The notes under the pieces: model-generated
Database searches by the model: none
The model's input: the letters and a program-made list of their open reading frames with translations, nothing else
Told to the model about the DNA's origin: nothing
DNA from: an uncultured Parasphingopyxis sp.
GTDB lineage: Bacteria > Pseudomonadota > Alphaproteobacteria > Sphingomonadales > Sphingomonadaceae
Direction of reading: 5' to 3'
NCBI RefSeq assembly: GCF_937129435.1
Contig: NZ_CAKZNF010000054.1
Location: forward strand, 1 to 64,000
DNA length: 64,000 nucleotides
Made by a program: the position numbers and the translations under genes
Shown here: one piece after another, positions 42,916 through 51,355 of the stretch
How the letters are laid out: the number at the start of each line of letters is the position of its first letter
Numbering within the stretch: the stretch's first letter is position 1

Positions 42916-43365
42916 ATGCGTATCGCCCTGTTCCAGCCCGATATCGCCGGCAATGTCGGCACGATTCTGCGGATGGCCGCGTGTTTCGGCCTACCTGTCG
43001 ACATCATCGAACCGTGCGGATTTCCCTTTTCCGACCGCAGGTTGAAGCGCGCGGGAATGGATTATGCGGCGGCGGCTGAGGTTGCCCGGCATGCGGACTG
43101 GAACGCTTTTCTCGATTCGTCGCCCGGACGGCTGGTGCTGCTGACAGTGAGCGGCGGGACCGCGCTTCCCGACGCCGCCTTCACGCCGGACGATGTGATC
43201 CTCGCCGGATCGGAAACATCGGGCGTGACGCGGGAGGTTCATGACGCCGCCGCAATGCAAATCCGGATTCCGATGCGCGAGGGATTTCGCTCCTTGAATG
43301 TCGCAATCGCTTTGGGCATCGCGCTCGGCGAAGCGATGCGGCAAACCGGAGAATGGCCCGAATGA
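42916..43365 (+). CDS. trmL: tRNA (cytidine/uridine-34-2'-O)-methyltransferase TrmL
   Basis: A SPOUT-class methyltransferase for the wobble ribose of tRNA-Leu. 149 residues, typical. The N-terminus IALFQPDIAGNVGTILRM and the trefoil-knot SAM-site motifs VILAGSETSGVT and IPMREGFRSLNVAIALGIAL are conserved. Its 3' end overlaps hemF by a few bases, so they are co-expressed, a common arrangement in this group. Confidence 0.95.
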   Translation: MRIALFQPDIAGNVGTILRMAACFGLPVDIIEPCGFPFSDRRLKRAGMDYAAAAEVARHADWNAFLDSSPGRLVLLTVSGGTALPDAAFTPDDVILAGSETSGVTREVHDAAAMQIRIPMREGFRSLNVAIALGIALGEAMRQTGEWPE

Positions 43366-44216
43366 TGGAACTCGATCCGCAGCAACAGGCGGCGCGTACG
43401 ACGTTCGAAGCTCTGCGCGACCGGATCTGCGCCGAATTCGAAGCAATCGAACGCGAAGCCGGAAGCGACGCGGCGTTCGACTATATCCCTTGGGATCGGG
43501 CCGACGACAGCGGCGCCGAAGGCGGCGGCGGGGTTCGCGGGGTGATCAAGGGCAAGGTTTTCGAAAAGGCAGGCGTCAACGTCTCAACGGTGGGCGGCGC
43601 CTTCAACCCGGACTTCGCCCAGACGATCCATGGCGCGGCCGAAGATCCGAGCTTCTTCGCCACCGGGATCAGCCTTGTCGCGCATATGGCCAATCCACAC
43701 GTGCCCGCCGTGCATATGAACCTGCGCTTCCTCAATACGACGAAACGGTGGTTCGGTGGCGGGGCGGACCTCAACCCGCCGATCCCCTACAAGGAAGACA
43801 CCGACGCCTTCCATGCCGCGCTATTCAAAGCCTGCGACGCGCACGATCCCGGCGATTACGAGCGCTTTTCCAAATGGGCCGACGATTATTTCTGGATTCC
43901 GCACCGCGATGTTGCGCGCGGCGTCGGCGGCATCTTCTTCGATCATCTCGAGATCGAGGGTGAGGATGCGTTTGCCAAGCATCTCGCCTTTGCCAGCCAT
44001 GTCGGCGACGCGTTTCTCGAGGTCTTTCCCGCCATCGTGCGCAAACGGATGGGGCAGGATTTTACCGATGAGGAGAAGGCGCGCCAGCTGGCCTGGCGCG
44101 GCCGCTATGCCGAATTCAACCTCGTCTACGATCGCGGGACGCTGTTCGGGCTGAAGACCGGTGGCAATATCGAAGCGATCCTGATGAGCCTGCCGCCGCT
44201 CGCCACATGGGAATAG
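43362..44216 (+). CDS. hemF: oxygen-dependent coproporphyrinogen III oxidase
   Basis: Decarboxylates coproporphyrinogen III to protoporphyrinogen IX in heme synthesis, using oxygen. The ATG at 43362 overlaps the trmL TGA and has GGAG ten bases upstream (an ATG at 43353 is a second candidate), giving 284 residues. Family motifs: HMNLRFLNTTKRWFGGGADL near 120-140 (conserved H and W), WADDYFWIPHRDVARGVGGI and the GRYAEFNLVYDRGTLFGL segment near 245-262. Heme made here would also supply the nearby bc1 complex. Confidence 0.95.
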   Translation: MMELDPQQQAARTTFEALRDRICAEFEAIEREAGSDAAFDYIPWDRADDSGAEGGGGVRGVIKGKVFEKAGVNVSTVGGAFNPDFAQTIHGAAEDPSFFATGISLVAHMANPHVPAVHMNLRFLNTTKRWFGGGADLNPPIPYKEDTDAFHAALFKACDAHDPGDYERFSKWADDYFWIPHRDVARGVGGIFFDHLEIEGEDAFAKHLAFASHVGDAFLEVFPAIVRKRMGQDFTDEEKARQLAWRGRYAEFNLVYDRGTLFGLKTGGNIEAILMSLPPLATWE

Positions 44217-44220
44217 GCCG

Positions 44221-44805
44221 GTGGAACTGACCGTCGTCGAACCGGGGTACATCGCCGAGATCGTCACCTATCTCGACATGCGCGAGCGGCCGAAGCCGCA
44301 GCCGCACACGCCTTCGCCGTTACGGTTGAAGCAATGGCAGCCCGTCGATCTCGTCAAATATCGCACGCTGTTCGATCGCGTCGGCCGTCACTGGCTCTGG
44401 TATTCGCGGCTCGAAATGGACGATGCGGCGCTCGATGCCGTCGTCAACGACGACGCCGTGGCGGTCTATGCCGTCGAGGACCGCAGCGGGATCGAGCTCG
44501 GCATGGTTGAGCTCGACTGGCGCGTCGCCGGGGATTGCGAAATCCAGTTCTTCGGCCTGGTCCCCGAACTGGCCGGCAAGGGTCATGGCCGCTGGCTGAT
44601 GGGCGAGACGCTCCGCCGCGCCTGGCGCAAGGATGTGACGCGCGTGCATCTCCACACCTGCACGATCGACCATCCCGGCGCTCTCGCCTTCTATCGCAAA
44701 ATCGGCTTCGTCCCCCGCGGCCGCGCCGTCGAGATCAATCGCGATCCGAGGGTGGCCGGAATCTTCCCGCGCGGCTGTGCGCCGCACGTCCCGATCATCG
44801 AATAG
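44221..44805 (+). CDS. GNAT-family N-acetyltransferase
   Basis: A 194-residue acetyltransferase-like protein starting at a GTG five bases after hemF. Acetyl-CoA-binding motif A is FFGLVPELAGKGHGRWLMGE (about 100-120: Q/R-x-x-G-x-G/A pattern as GKGHG). Motif B follows with LHTCTIDHPGALAFYRKIGF, ending in the usual YxKxGF. The N-terminal 30 residues (PKPQPHTPSP) are a Pro-rich link specific to the subfamily. Substrate unknown; cotranscribed with trmL and hemF. Confidence 0.85.
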   Translation: MELTVVEPGYIAEIVTYLDMRERPKPQPHTPSPLRLKQWQPVDLVKYRTLFDRVGRHWLWYSRLEMDDAALDAVVNDDAVAVYAVEDRSGIELGMVELDWRVAGDCEIQFFGLVPELAGKGHGRWLMGETLRRAWRKDVTRVHLHTCTIDHPGALAFYRKIGFVPRGRAVEINRDPRVAGIFPRGCAPHVPIIE

Positions 44806-44809
44806 GCGC

Positions 44810-45631
44810 TTAGCTGAACACCTGCGGTGTGGCCCGCGATCCGGCCAATTGGCGCCAGATCGCCACCGGCAGCAGCGAATAGACGGTGAGCGCAGCCGCC
44901 GCGATCGCGCTCAGCCCGACCGTCGACAGTGCCACGCCGGTTTCGCCGAGCATCAGTCCGAGCAACCCGAGGACCAGGCTGGCCACGACCAAGAGGATGA
45001 AGGCGACGATTCCTATCAGGAGATAGAAGAGGAATATCCGTCCGGCATTGCCGGCGGTCAGTTCCCAGCTCCGCCGGATCATCGGCCAGGGCCATTTCGC
45101 CCCGTCGCCCATCAGGGCTGGCGCCAGCAACGTCAACCGCATCGAAATCCAGATAAAAGCGACCAGGAAGGCCAAGTTTAAGATGAAAGCCAGCGGCCCG
45201 AGAGCCAGCAAGACGAAGCCGATCGCAAATGAGACGATATTCGCGGCGATATTGATCAGTAGCTGAGCCAGAAGATAGAAACCCAGCGCGACGAAACCGA
45301 GCTTCACCGCTTCACCAACGCCGATTCCGCGCTCTTCCACCGCAATCGCCACGATCGCCAACTGGCCGACGCACATCACCAGCGCCATGGCGAGGATCCA
45401 GGGGACCAGCGGGGCAATCGCCGCATAGACTTCCGCCTGCCAGACGTCCGGATCGGTGGTTTCCGGATCGAGCGCCGGCAGGACGATATCCGGGCCGAGA
45501 AACGCGACCACGAGGATCGGGAGCATGAAAAATGCCCCCGCAATCGGGACGAAATAGGTGCGATGCTGCTCGAGCCAAAGGCGTGTCTGGTCCCAGCCCT
45601 TGCTCGGTGAAAATCGGTTTGACCCTGCCAT
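44810..45631 (-). CDS. polytopic membrane protein of unknown function
   Basis: A 273-residue integral membrane protein with about six hydrophobic helices (near 28-50, 75-95, 105-135, 140-160, 200-225, 235-260) and a cytoplasmic-looking charged segment MGDGAKWPWPMIRRSWELT between the later helices. The arrangement recalls the 'glycerophosphoryl diester phosphodiesterase membrane domain' family, in which the helices are amphipathic bundles without a catalytic domain, but this is only a resemblance. No substrate-binding motif is visible. It stands between two rightward genes on the opposite strand. Confidence 0.75.
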   Translation of the reverse strand: MAGSNRFSPSKGWDQTRLWLEQHRTYFVPIAGAFFMLPILVVAFLGPDIVLPALDPETTDPDVWQAEVYAAIAPLVPWILAMALVMCVGQLAIVAIAVEERGIGVGEAVKLGFVALGFYLLAQLLINIAANIVSFAIGFVLLALGPLAFILNLAFLVAFIWISMRLTLLAPALMGDGAKWPWPMIRRSWELTAGNAGRIFLFYLLIGIVAFILLVVASLVLGLLGLMLGETGVALSTVGLSAIAAAALTVYSLLPVAIWRQLAGSRATPQVFS

Positions 45632-45706
45632 AGCCCGTCAATGCGTCCTCGTGGCGGAGGGTGCAAGCCCTTGATCAGCCACGCGGCCGGGCGCATCTGA
45701 CAGGCC

Positions 45707-46369
45707 ATGGACGATGCCGCAGACATCGAATGGCGCGTGTCGCCGGGACTGACGCCCTATCCCGACGCGTTGGACGAGATGGAAACGCGCGCACGCGCCG
45801 TCCGCGAGGGCAAGGCACACGAGCTTGTGTGGCTGGTCGAACACCCGCCGCTCTACACCGCCGGCACCAGTGCGGCCCGCGAAGAACTGCTCGAGCCCGA
45901 TCGCTTCCCCGTGTTCGAAGCCGGTCGCGGCGGGCGCTACACGTATCACGGGCCGGGCCAGCGGATCGTCTATCTCGTCCTCGATCTGGCGAAACGCGGG
46001 CGCGACGTGCGCTGCTTCGTCCATGCCGTCGAGGGCTGGATCATCGAGTCGCTGGCCGATATCGGCGTCGACTCGCGGCGTGAGGAAGGGCGAATCGGCA
46101 TCTGGACCGGCCGAGGCGCGGAGGAAGCGAAGATCGCCGCGATCGGCATCCGCATCCGCAAATGGGTGAGTTTCCATGGGCTCGCGATCAATGTTGCGCC
46201 CGATCTTTCGCATTTCGGCGGCATCGTTCCGTGCGGCATCGGCGACTATCCGGTGACGAGTTTGGAAAAACTGGGTGCTGGAAGCGACTTCGGACCGGTC
46301 GATGCAGCTTTGCGCGCAAAATTTCCCGGATTTCTGCGGTCTCTGGGGGCAAGTAAAATTATTGCTTGA
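45707..46369 (+). CDS. lipB: lipoyl(octanoyl) transferase
   Basis: Transfers octanoyl groups from acyl-carrier protein to lipoate-dependent enzymes. 220 residues. The family signature [20 protein letters not shown] is at 75-94; catalytic C176 ([10 protein letters not shown]) and K142 ([10 protein letters not shown]) form the dyad. Length and motif order are normal. The next gene is an unrelated lipoprotein with its own promoter. Confidence 0.96.
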   Translation: MDDAADIEWRVSPGLTPYPDALDEMETRARAVREGKAHELVWLVEHPPLYTAGTSAAREELLEPDRFPVFEAGRGGRYTYHGPGQRIVYLVLDLAKRGRDVRCFVHAVEGWIIESLADIGVDSRREEGRIGIWTGRGAEEAKIAAIGIRIRKWVSFHGLAINVAPDLSHFGGIVPCGIGDYPVTSLEKLGAGSDFGPVDAALRAKFPGFLRSLGASKIIA

Positions 46370-46373
46370 GTGT

Positions 46374-46385
46374 GGCAAATTTGCC
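46374..46385. promoter_or_regulatory. 12-bp perfect palindrome GGCAAATTTGCC
   Basis: Self-complementary site 70 bp upstream of the lipoprotein start, in the region where its promoter is expected (TTGCTT at 46362 with CGATAT about 17 bp later is a weak candidate that would straddle it). Possible operator for an unidentified regulator. Confidence 0.45.
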
Positions 46386-46454
46386 GATATGTTGTGACAT
46401 GAACCGCTTGTCTCATGTGAGGCACGGTTCGACGCAACAAAGGGAGTACAATTG

Positions 46455-46745
46455 ATGCGTAAATTGACCAAGATTTCGACCGGTGGCCTTGCTGCCGCAG
46501 CCGCGCTGGCGCTTGCGGCGTGCGGTGGCGGCGAGGAAACGACGACCGACGAGGACACCACGGTGACCGACGTCGATCCGGGCGAAACCGACGGTACGAT
46601 CGACGACACCACGGCGATCGACGCCACGGCGGGATCGGAAGCCGATATGGGCATGGAGAACATGCCCGAGGATTCCGACATGCCCGAAGGCGAAGAGCCT
46701 GCGGCCGACGCCGAAGGCGATGCCGAGGAGGAAGCGGCCGAATAA
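46455..46745 (+). CDS. small acidic lipoprotein
   Basis: The ATG at 46455 follows AGGGAG by about eight bases and gives 96 residues. A signal peptide ends in the lipobox LAAC (Cys near 23). The mature protein is almost entirely acidic and Thr-rich low complexity (EETTTDEDTTVTDVDPGE, then EDSDMPEGEEPAADAEGDAE) with no folded domain expected. Such proteins may bind divalent cations or act as envelope spacers. A strong terminator follows, so the gene is monocistronic. No homologous family could be named. Confidence 0.75.
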   Translation: MRKLTKISTGGLAAAAALALAACGGGEETTTDEDTTVTDVDPGETDGTIDDTTAIDATAGSEADMGMENMPEDSDMPEGEEPAADAEGDAEEEAAE

Positions 46746-46768
46746 GCCGCCTGTCTTCGACACAATCG

Positions 46769-46798
46769 GGGCCGCCGGAGAAATCCGGCGGCCCTTTT
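46769..46798 (+). terminator. rho-independent terminator of the lipoprotein gene
   Basis: GGGCCGCCGGA pairs perfectly with TCCGGCGGCCC around a GAAA loop and TTTT follows, 23 bp after the stop. Confidence 0.9.
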
Positions 46799-46934
46799 GA
46801 TTCCGCACGGCTTTTTGCGCCCTGCCCTTTGCGCCGATGCGCCGAACGGCTATCCGTCAGCGCCAAAATGAGGGCGCCGCGCTGGCGCTGCGGATTCATC
46901 CTGGCGTAACATCGCGCCGCGTAGGAGGGCGAGC

Positions 46935-47588
46935 ATGAGGGCATTGTTTAAAAAGGCGGCCGGCGCCGCGATTTCCGTTTCGGCCCTCGGCCTGATGGCC
47001 GCGCCGGCATCGGCGCAGGTCTTTTTCTATCCGCCGGACCATCGCGGTCCGCCCGTGACCGGTGCCGAACCGGGACTGTTCGTCCCGTCCATGCCCGACG
47101 CACAACCGGCCGATACCCGCGCCAATTTGATCTGGAACCTGCGATCGGCGCTCAACGTCGCCGCGCTCAACTGCCAGTTCTGGCCGACGATCGACGCGGT
47201 CGACAATTACAACAACATCCTGCTCCACCATGCCGACGAGCTCGCCGCCGCCTATGAAGGCCTGAAGGCCTATTTCCGCCGGGTTTCCGGCAACCAGTGG
47301 CAATCGCGCATGGATGAATACACGACGTCGATGTACCAGAGCTACGTCCTGGTCGGCGCTCAGCGCAGCTTCTGCCATGCCGCCGCCGAAACGGCCCGCG
47401 ACGCCCTGTCACAGCCCAAGGGGCAGCTTTACGTGACCGCACAGAACCGGATGCGCCAAATGCGCAACAGCCTGACCAGCTATGCCGATGCGACGCTGCC
47501 GCCCAACCAGCCGGTGCCGCTGCCCGCCCTGCCCCGGCTAGACGACGCCTGCTGGCGCGGGGACAGTTACAACACACGGCGTTGCTGA
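46935..47588 (+). CDS. exported hypothetical protein (217 aa)
   Basis: A signal peptide (about 1-27, cut after ASA) precedes a helical mature domain. The mature part has a Pro-rich N-terminus, then a region with WNLRSALNVAALNCQFWPT and YNNILLHHADELAAAYEGL, and four cysteines (near 75, 145, 205 and 217) that may form disulfides. I recall similar periplasmic proteins in sphingomonads without known role. It has its own RBS (GGAGG) and lies ahead of the KpsC-type gene, but 37 bp apart and without clear functional link. Confidence 0.7.
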   Translation: MRALFKKAAGAAISVSALGLMAAPASAQVFFYPPDHRGPPVTGAEPGLFVPSMPDAQPADTRANLIWNLRSALNVAALNCQFWPTIDAVDNYNNILLHHADELAAAYEGLKAYFRRVSGNQWQSRMDEYTTSMYQSYVLVGAQRSFCHAAAETARDALSQPKGQLYVTAQNRMRQMRNSLTSYADATLPPNQPVPLPALPRLDDACWRGDSYNTRRC

Positions 47589-47625
47589 CCTTGCATATTG
47601 AGGCGGGCACTTCCATCCCGCCCGC

Positions 47626-49689
47626 ATGACCGGACCCGTCCACCACCGGCTCGATGTCTCGCGCCTTCTCGTGCCCGGGCGCGGCGTGGCGCGTATTCCG
47701 CATCTCGAGGCGTTCCTGCCCGAGATCGAGGAGGTACGCCGCGCGGCCGCCCCCGCGGATGACACCGACGCCATCGCCGGATGGGGGTTCAAACCGACAG
47801 CGAAACGCGCGCGTGCAATGGCCGCCGAAAAGGACCTGCCCTATATCGCGCTGGAGGACGGTTTCCTCCGCTCGATCGGGCTCGGCGAAGCGGGAACGCC
47901 CAGCCTCTCGCTCGTCGCAGACGATCTCGGCATCTATTATGACGCACGCCAGCCGTCGCGGCTGGAAGCGCTGCTCGAACTGGGCGGCTGGCAAACGGAC
48001 GAATTGCTGGCGCGCGCCAAGGCCGCGATGCAGCGGATCGCCGAGACGGGCCTCGGCAAGACCAATGCCTCCCCGCCCCTACCGACCGATGCGCTACCGC
48101 CAAGCGACATGCGACGTATCCTGGTCGTCGATCAGACCGATGGCGATGCGTCGATCGTTGGCGGCCTTGCGGACGCCGACAGCTACCGCCGGATGATCGA
48201 AGCGGCGCGGCGCGACGAGCCCGATGCCGAAATTATTGTGCGTCGCCATCCCGTCGTCGCGGCAGGTATCAAGAAAGGCTGCATCGCCGATGACGCGTTG
48301 GAGAGTTGCACATTGCTCGACATCGATGCTCGTGCCTCAGACATCATCGATCACGTCGACGCCGTCTATTGCGTGACGAGCCTGATGGGGTTCGAGGCGT
48401 TGATGGCGGGCAAACCCGTCCGCTGCTTCGGCATGCCCTTTTATGCCGGCTGGGGCGCGACGCATGACGAGATCAGGTGCGAGCGGCGCACCGCAAAACG
48501 CTCGGTCGGCGAGATTTTTGCCGCCGCCTATCTCCTCTACACGCGCTATATCGATCCGATCACAGGGCGGCCGAGCGATCTCGAATCGACGATCGAGCGG
48601 CTGCTGCACTGGCGCGAGATTGCGGACGCCAATGCCGGGCACAGCGCCGCCATCGGCTTTCGCCCCTGGAAGCGCGCCGCCGTCCGCAACGCGCTGTCGG
48701 GGCCGCGCAGTTCGATCCGCTTTCACGGCAGCGTCCACAGCGCGGCACGCGATGCCGAAGCAAAGAACGGCCGTGTCGTCATCTGGGCGGGCAAGGAAAC
48801 CGAGCAGGTGCGGCAGGATCTGGGGCGGTCGGGCACGCCGGTGTGGCGTATGGAGGACGGGTTCGTCCGCTCCCGCGGCCTCGGTTCGGATTTCCACCTG
48901 CCTGCTTCGATCGTTCTCGACAACGAAGGCATCTATTTCGACCGGCATCAGCCTTCGCGGCTCGAAACGATCCTCGAAACGCACGATTTTACGACCGAAG
49001 AGCGCGAACGCGCCGCCGCGCTGCGCAAGGCGCTCGTCGCGGCAAAGGTCAGCAAATACAATGTCGGCCGCGACCCCGAGCTGCAAAAACCCGAAGGCAA
49101 GACGATGCTGCTCGTCGTCGGGCAGGTCGAGGACGACCGGTCGATCGAACGCGGCACGTCCGACATCGCGACGAACCGGGCGTTGCTGGAAGCCGCCCGC
49201 GCCGACAATCCCGACGCGCATATCGTGTACAAGCCGCATCCCGATGTCGAGAGCGGCAACCGGCGCGGGATCGTCGAGGCCGATGTCATCGCGCGCCATG
49301 CCGATGCTGCCGCGCACCATGCCGATATCGCCGCCTGTCTGGACGCCGCCGATGAACTGGCGACGATGACGTCGCTCGCGGGGTTCGAGGCGCTGATGCG
49401 AGGCAAAGGGGTGCACGTCTATGGCGGCCCCTTCTATGCCGGATGGGGGCTGACCCAGGACCGGTTGCAGTTCGACCGCCGTACACGGCGCCTGACGCTC
49501 GACGAACTCGTTGCCGGGACGCTGATCCACTATCCGCGCTATATCCACCCGCCGACGGGCCTGCCCTGCACGCCCGAAGAGGTCGTCGCCTGGCTGACCG
49601 GTGATGCGCCCGCTCCCGGCCATCGCCGCTGGCGCTGGGCCCGGGCGCTTTGGTCGAGCGTCAGTGGGGCGCGGCCGGCGCGATACTAA
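47626..49689 (+). CDS. KpsC/LipA-type capsule polysaccharide (beta-Kdo) transferase, duplicated
   Basis: KpsC proteins build the Kdo linker that joins capsular polysaccharide to its lipid anchor. The 687-residue protein is an internal duplication, as usual for KpsC. Module 1 (about 60-320) has ALEDGFLRSIGLGEAGTPSL and GIYYDARQPSRLEALL; module 2 (about 380-650) has RMEDGFVRSRGLGSDFHLPA and GIYFDRHQPSRLETIL. Each module also ends with LMGFEALMAGKPVRCFGMPF or the equivalent SLAGFEALMRGKGVHVYGGP and a YPRYIHP/YTRYIDP segment. No KpsD, E, M, S or T gene is near, so the rest of the capsule pathway must be elsewhere. Confidence 0.88.
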   Translation: MTGPVHHRLDVSRLLVPGRGVARIPHLEAFLPEIEEVRRAAAPADDTDAIAGWGFKPTAKRARAMAAEKDLPYIALEDGFLRSIGLGEAGTPSLSLVADDLGIYYDARQPSRLEALLELGGWQTDELLARAKAAMQRIAETGLGKTNASPPLPTDALPPSDMRRILVVDQTDGDASIVGGLADADSYRRMIEAARRDEPDAEIIVRRHPVVAAGIKKGCIADDALESCTLLDIDARASDIIDHVDAVYCVTSLMGFEALMAGKPVRCFGMPFYAGWGATHDEIRCERRTAKRSVGEIFAAAYLLYTRYIDPITGRPSDLESTIERLLHWREIADANAGHSAAIGFRPWKRAAVRNALSGPRSSIRFHGSVHSAARDAEAKNGRVVIWAGKETEQVRQDLGRSGTPVWRMEDGFVRSRGLGSDFHLPASIVLDNEGIYFDRHQPSRLETILETHDFTTEERERAAALRKALVAAKVSKYNVGRDPELQKPEGKTMLLVVGQVEDDRSIERGTSDIATNRALLEAARADNPDAHIVYKPHPDVESGNRRGIVEADVIARHADAAAHHADIAACLDAADELATMTSLAGFEALMRGKGVHVYGGPFYAGWGLTQDRLQFDRRTRRLTLDELVAGTLIHYPRYIHPPTGLPCTPEEVVAWLTGDAPAPGHRRWRWARALWSSVSGARPARY

Positions 49690-49691
49690 GC

Positions 49692-49851
49692 CCCTCTCCC
49701 ATCGGGAGAGGGTTGCGCAGACTTGGCAGCTTGCTGCCTGGTCGAAGCTGGGTGAGGGGATCGCACCTGTCGATAGCGCGTAGCCCCTCATCCAATTGCG
49801 CCTAGTTCGCAGCGCTCAAAGGCTTCATATCCTTCTCCCGATAGGAGAAGG
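49692..49851. repeat. cluster of palindromes between convergent kpsC-type and queE genes
   Basis: CCCTCTCCC-ATC-GGGAGAGGG (49692-49712) and CCTTCTCC-CGATA-GGAGAAGG (49831-49851) are perfect hairpins, with GGGTGAGGGG and CCCCTCATCC as a further inverted pair between them. They would end or stabilise transcripts from both sides, since the flanking genes converge. The CCCCTCTCCC/GGTGAGGGG wording resembles dispersed repeats known from many proteobacteria. Confidence 0.7.
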
Positions 49852-49853
49852 CT

Positions 49854-50483
49854 TCAGGGAATCCCCAGCAGCTTGTGCGTCTGCAGGCTGAGCCGCCATT
49901 GCGGATGCGCCTCGACATAGGCGATTGCGGCGGCGCGCGCCTTGTCGCCTTCGGCGCAATCCATCGGCTGGATCAGGAAATGACTGAAATTCCAGCCCAG
50001 AAAGCCGGTCGGATCGATGCCGACCTGCGGCCAGACCAGTTTGAGCTCGTCGCCGGATCGCAGAACGACCTCGCTCCCTGCCTTCGGGCTGATGCAGAGC
50101 CAATCGATGCCTTTGGGCGCCTCGATCGTGCCGTTCGATTCCACCGCGATCTCGAACCCCTCGCCATGCAAGGCTTCGATCAGTGGCGCATCGAGCTGGA
50201 GCAGCGGTTCGCCGCCTGTGCAAACGACATAAGCGCGCTCGCGATCCTCGCCCCATAGAGCCGCCACCTTCGCGGCCAGCGCCCGAGCGTCGTAACGCCC
50301 GCCATTCTCGCCATCCATGCCGACGAAATCGGTATCGCAGAACCGGCAGACGGCCGTGGCCCGGTCCTCCTCGCGCCCCGTCCACAGATTGCACCCGGCA
50401 AAGCGCAGGAACACCGCGCGCCGCCCCGCCTGCATGCCTTCGCCCTGCAGGGTCGGGAAGATTTCCTTGACCGCGTAGCTCAT
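49854..50483 (-). CDS. queE: 7-carboxy-7-deazaguanine synthase
   Basis: Radical-SAM enzyme that rearranges CPH4 to CDG in queuosine synthesis. The ATG at 50483 gives 209 residues and overlaps the queC stop (ATGA). The substrate and cluster-binding segment is FAGCNLWTGREEDRATAVCRF then CDTDF (cysteines in the Cx14CxxC form of this family, not the canonical Cx3Cx2C). CTGGEPLLQL is the GGEP motif for SAM binding. FPTLQGEGMQAG near 10-20 is typical. Paired with queC, the next enzyme in the pathway. Confidence 0.95.
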   Translation of the reverse strand: MSYAVKEIFPTLQGEGMQAGRRAVFLRFAGCNLWTGREEDRATAVCRFCDTDFVGMDGENGGRYDARALAAKVAALWGEDRERAYVVCTGGEPLLQLDAPLIEALHGEGFEIAVESNGTIEAPKGIDWLCISPKAGSEVVLRSGDELKLVWPQVGIDPTGFLGWNFSHFLIQPMDCAEGDKARAAAIAYVEAHPQWRLSLQTHKLLGIP

Positions 50484-51175
50484 GGGCTTGCCGCGTAGTC
50501 GGTAGGATCGGCCAGCCCGGCCTCGGCGAACCCCTTGCACCGCAATCGACAGCTGTCGCACAGGCCGCAATGTTGCCCCGACGGCGCGGGATCGTAGCAG
50601 GACCAGCTCATCCCCGCATCGAGACCGAGCCGATCGGCCTCGCGCGCGATATCGGCCTTCGTCATGTCGATCAGCGGCGTGTGCACGGTGAACCGGTCGC
50701 CCTCGACGCCCGCCTTGGTCGCGAGGTTCGCCATGTCCTCGAAGGCATAGATGAAATCCGGCCGGCAGTCGGGATAGCCCGAATAGTCGAGCGCATTGAC
50801 GCCGATGAACAGGTCGCGCGCGCCCACCGCTTCAGCCCAACCAAGGCACAGCGACAGAAAGATCGTGTTGCGCGCGGGGACATAGGTGATCGGAATCGCG
50901 CCCTTTTCGACCCCATCCTTCGGCACATCGATATCGGCGGTCAGCGCCGAACCGCCGAATTGCGACAGGTCTAGCGGCAGGACGACATGGCGCTCGGCCT
51001 CCAGCGCTTCGGCCACGCGCGCCGCCGCCTGCAGTTCGATCCTATGCCGCTGGTTGTAATCCACGGTCAGCGCGAAGAGCCGATAGCCCGCCTCGCGCGC
51101 CAGCCCGCCGACGACCATCGAGTCGAGCCCGCCCGAAAGCAGCACCACCGCCATTTTATCGCCGTTCGTCGTCAT
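50480..51175 (-). CDS. queC: 7-cyano-7-deazaguanine (preQ0) synthase
   Basis: Converts CDG to preQ0 with ATP and ammonia. ATG 51175 gives 231 residues; ATG 51154 (MAVVLLSGGLDS) is also possible. The PP-loop is LLSGGLDSMV. Zinc cysteines lie in the SWSCYDPAPSGQHCGLCDSC region at the C-terminus (C-x7-9-C-x2-C-x2-C). Coupled to queE. I saw no preQ1 riboswitch upstream. Confidence 0.95.
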   Translation of the reverse strand: MTTNGDKMAVVLLSGGLDSMVVGGLAREAGYRLFALTVDYNQRHRIELQAAARVAEALEAERHVVLPLDLSQFGGSALTADIDVPKDGVEKGAIPITYVPARNTIFLSLCLGWAEAVGARDLFIGVNALDYSGYPDCRPDFIYAFEDMANLATKAGVEGDRFTVHTPLIDMTKADIAREADRLGLDAGMSWSCYDPAPSGQHCGLCDSCRLRCKGFAEAGLADPTDYAASP

Positions 51176-51224
51176 GCGCGCCGAGCTATGGCCGAACGGG
51201 CGGCCGCGCAAGGACGGCCCAAAC

Positions 51225-51249
51225 AAAAAGGCCGCTCCGAAGAGCGGCC
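51225..51249 (-). terminator. minus-strand rho-independent terminator
   Basis: On the minus strand GGCCGCTC-TTCG-GAGCGGCC is followed by TTTTTG (51229-51225). It ends transcription from the DUF3617-like gene before queC. Confidence 0.9.
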
Positions 51250-51355
51250 CAGTAGAGGCCTTACGGCCTGCTAGGGAGGAAAGCGTGCCCAAGTCCGGCA
51301 CGCACCCCTTCTAGCGATACCATGGTAAAGATCGCGTTAACCGGTTTACGCTTTT

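Noticed and set aside
51176-51355. Possible preQ1 riboswitch upstream of queC
   Set aside because: The only structure is a clear minus-strand terminator of the preceding gene and a short GGCC palindrome; no preQ1-type pseudoknot sequence is visible.
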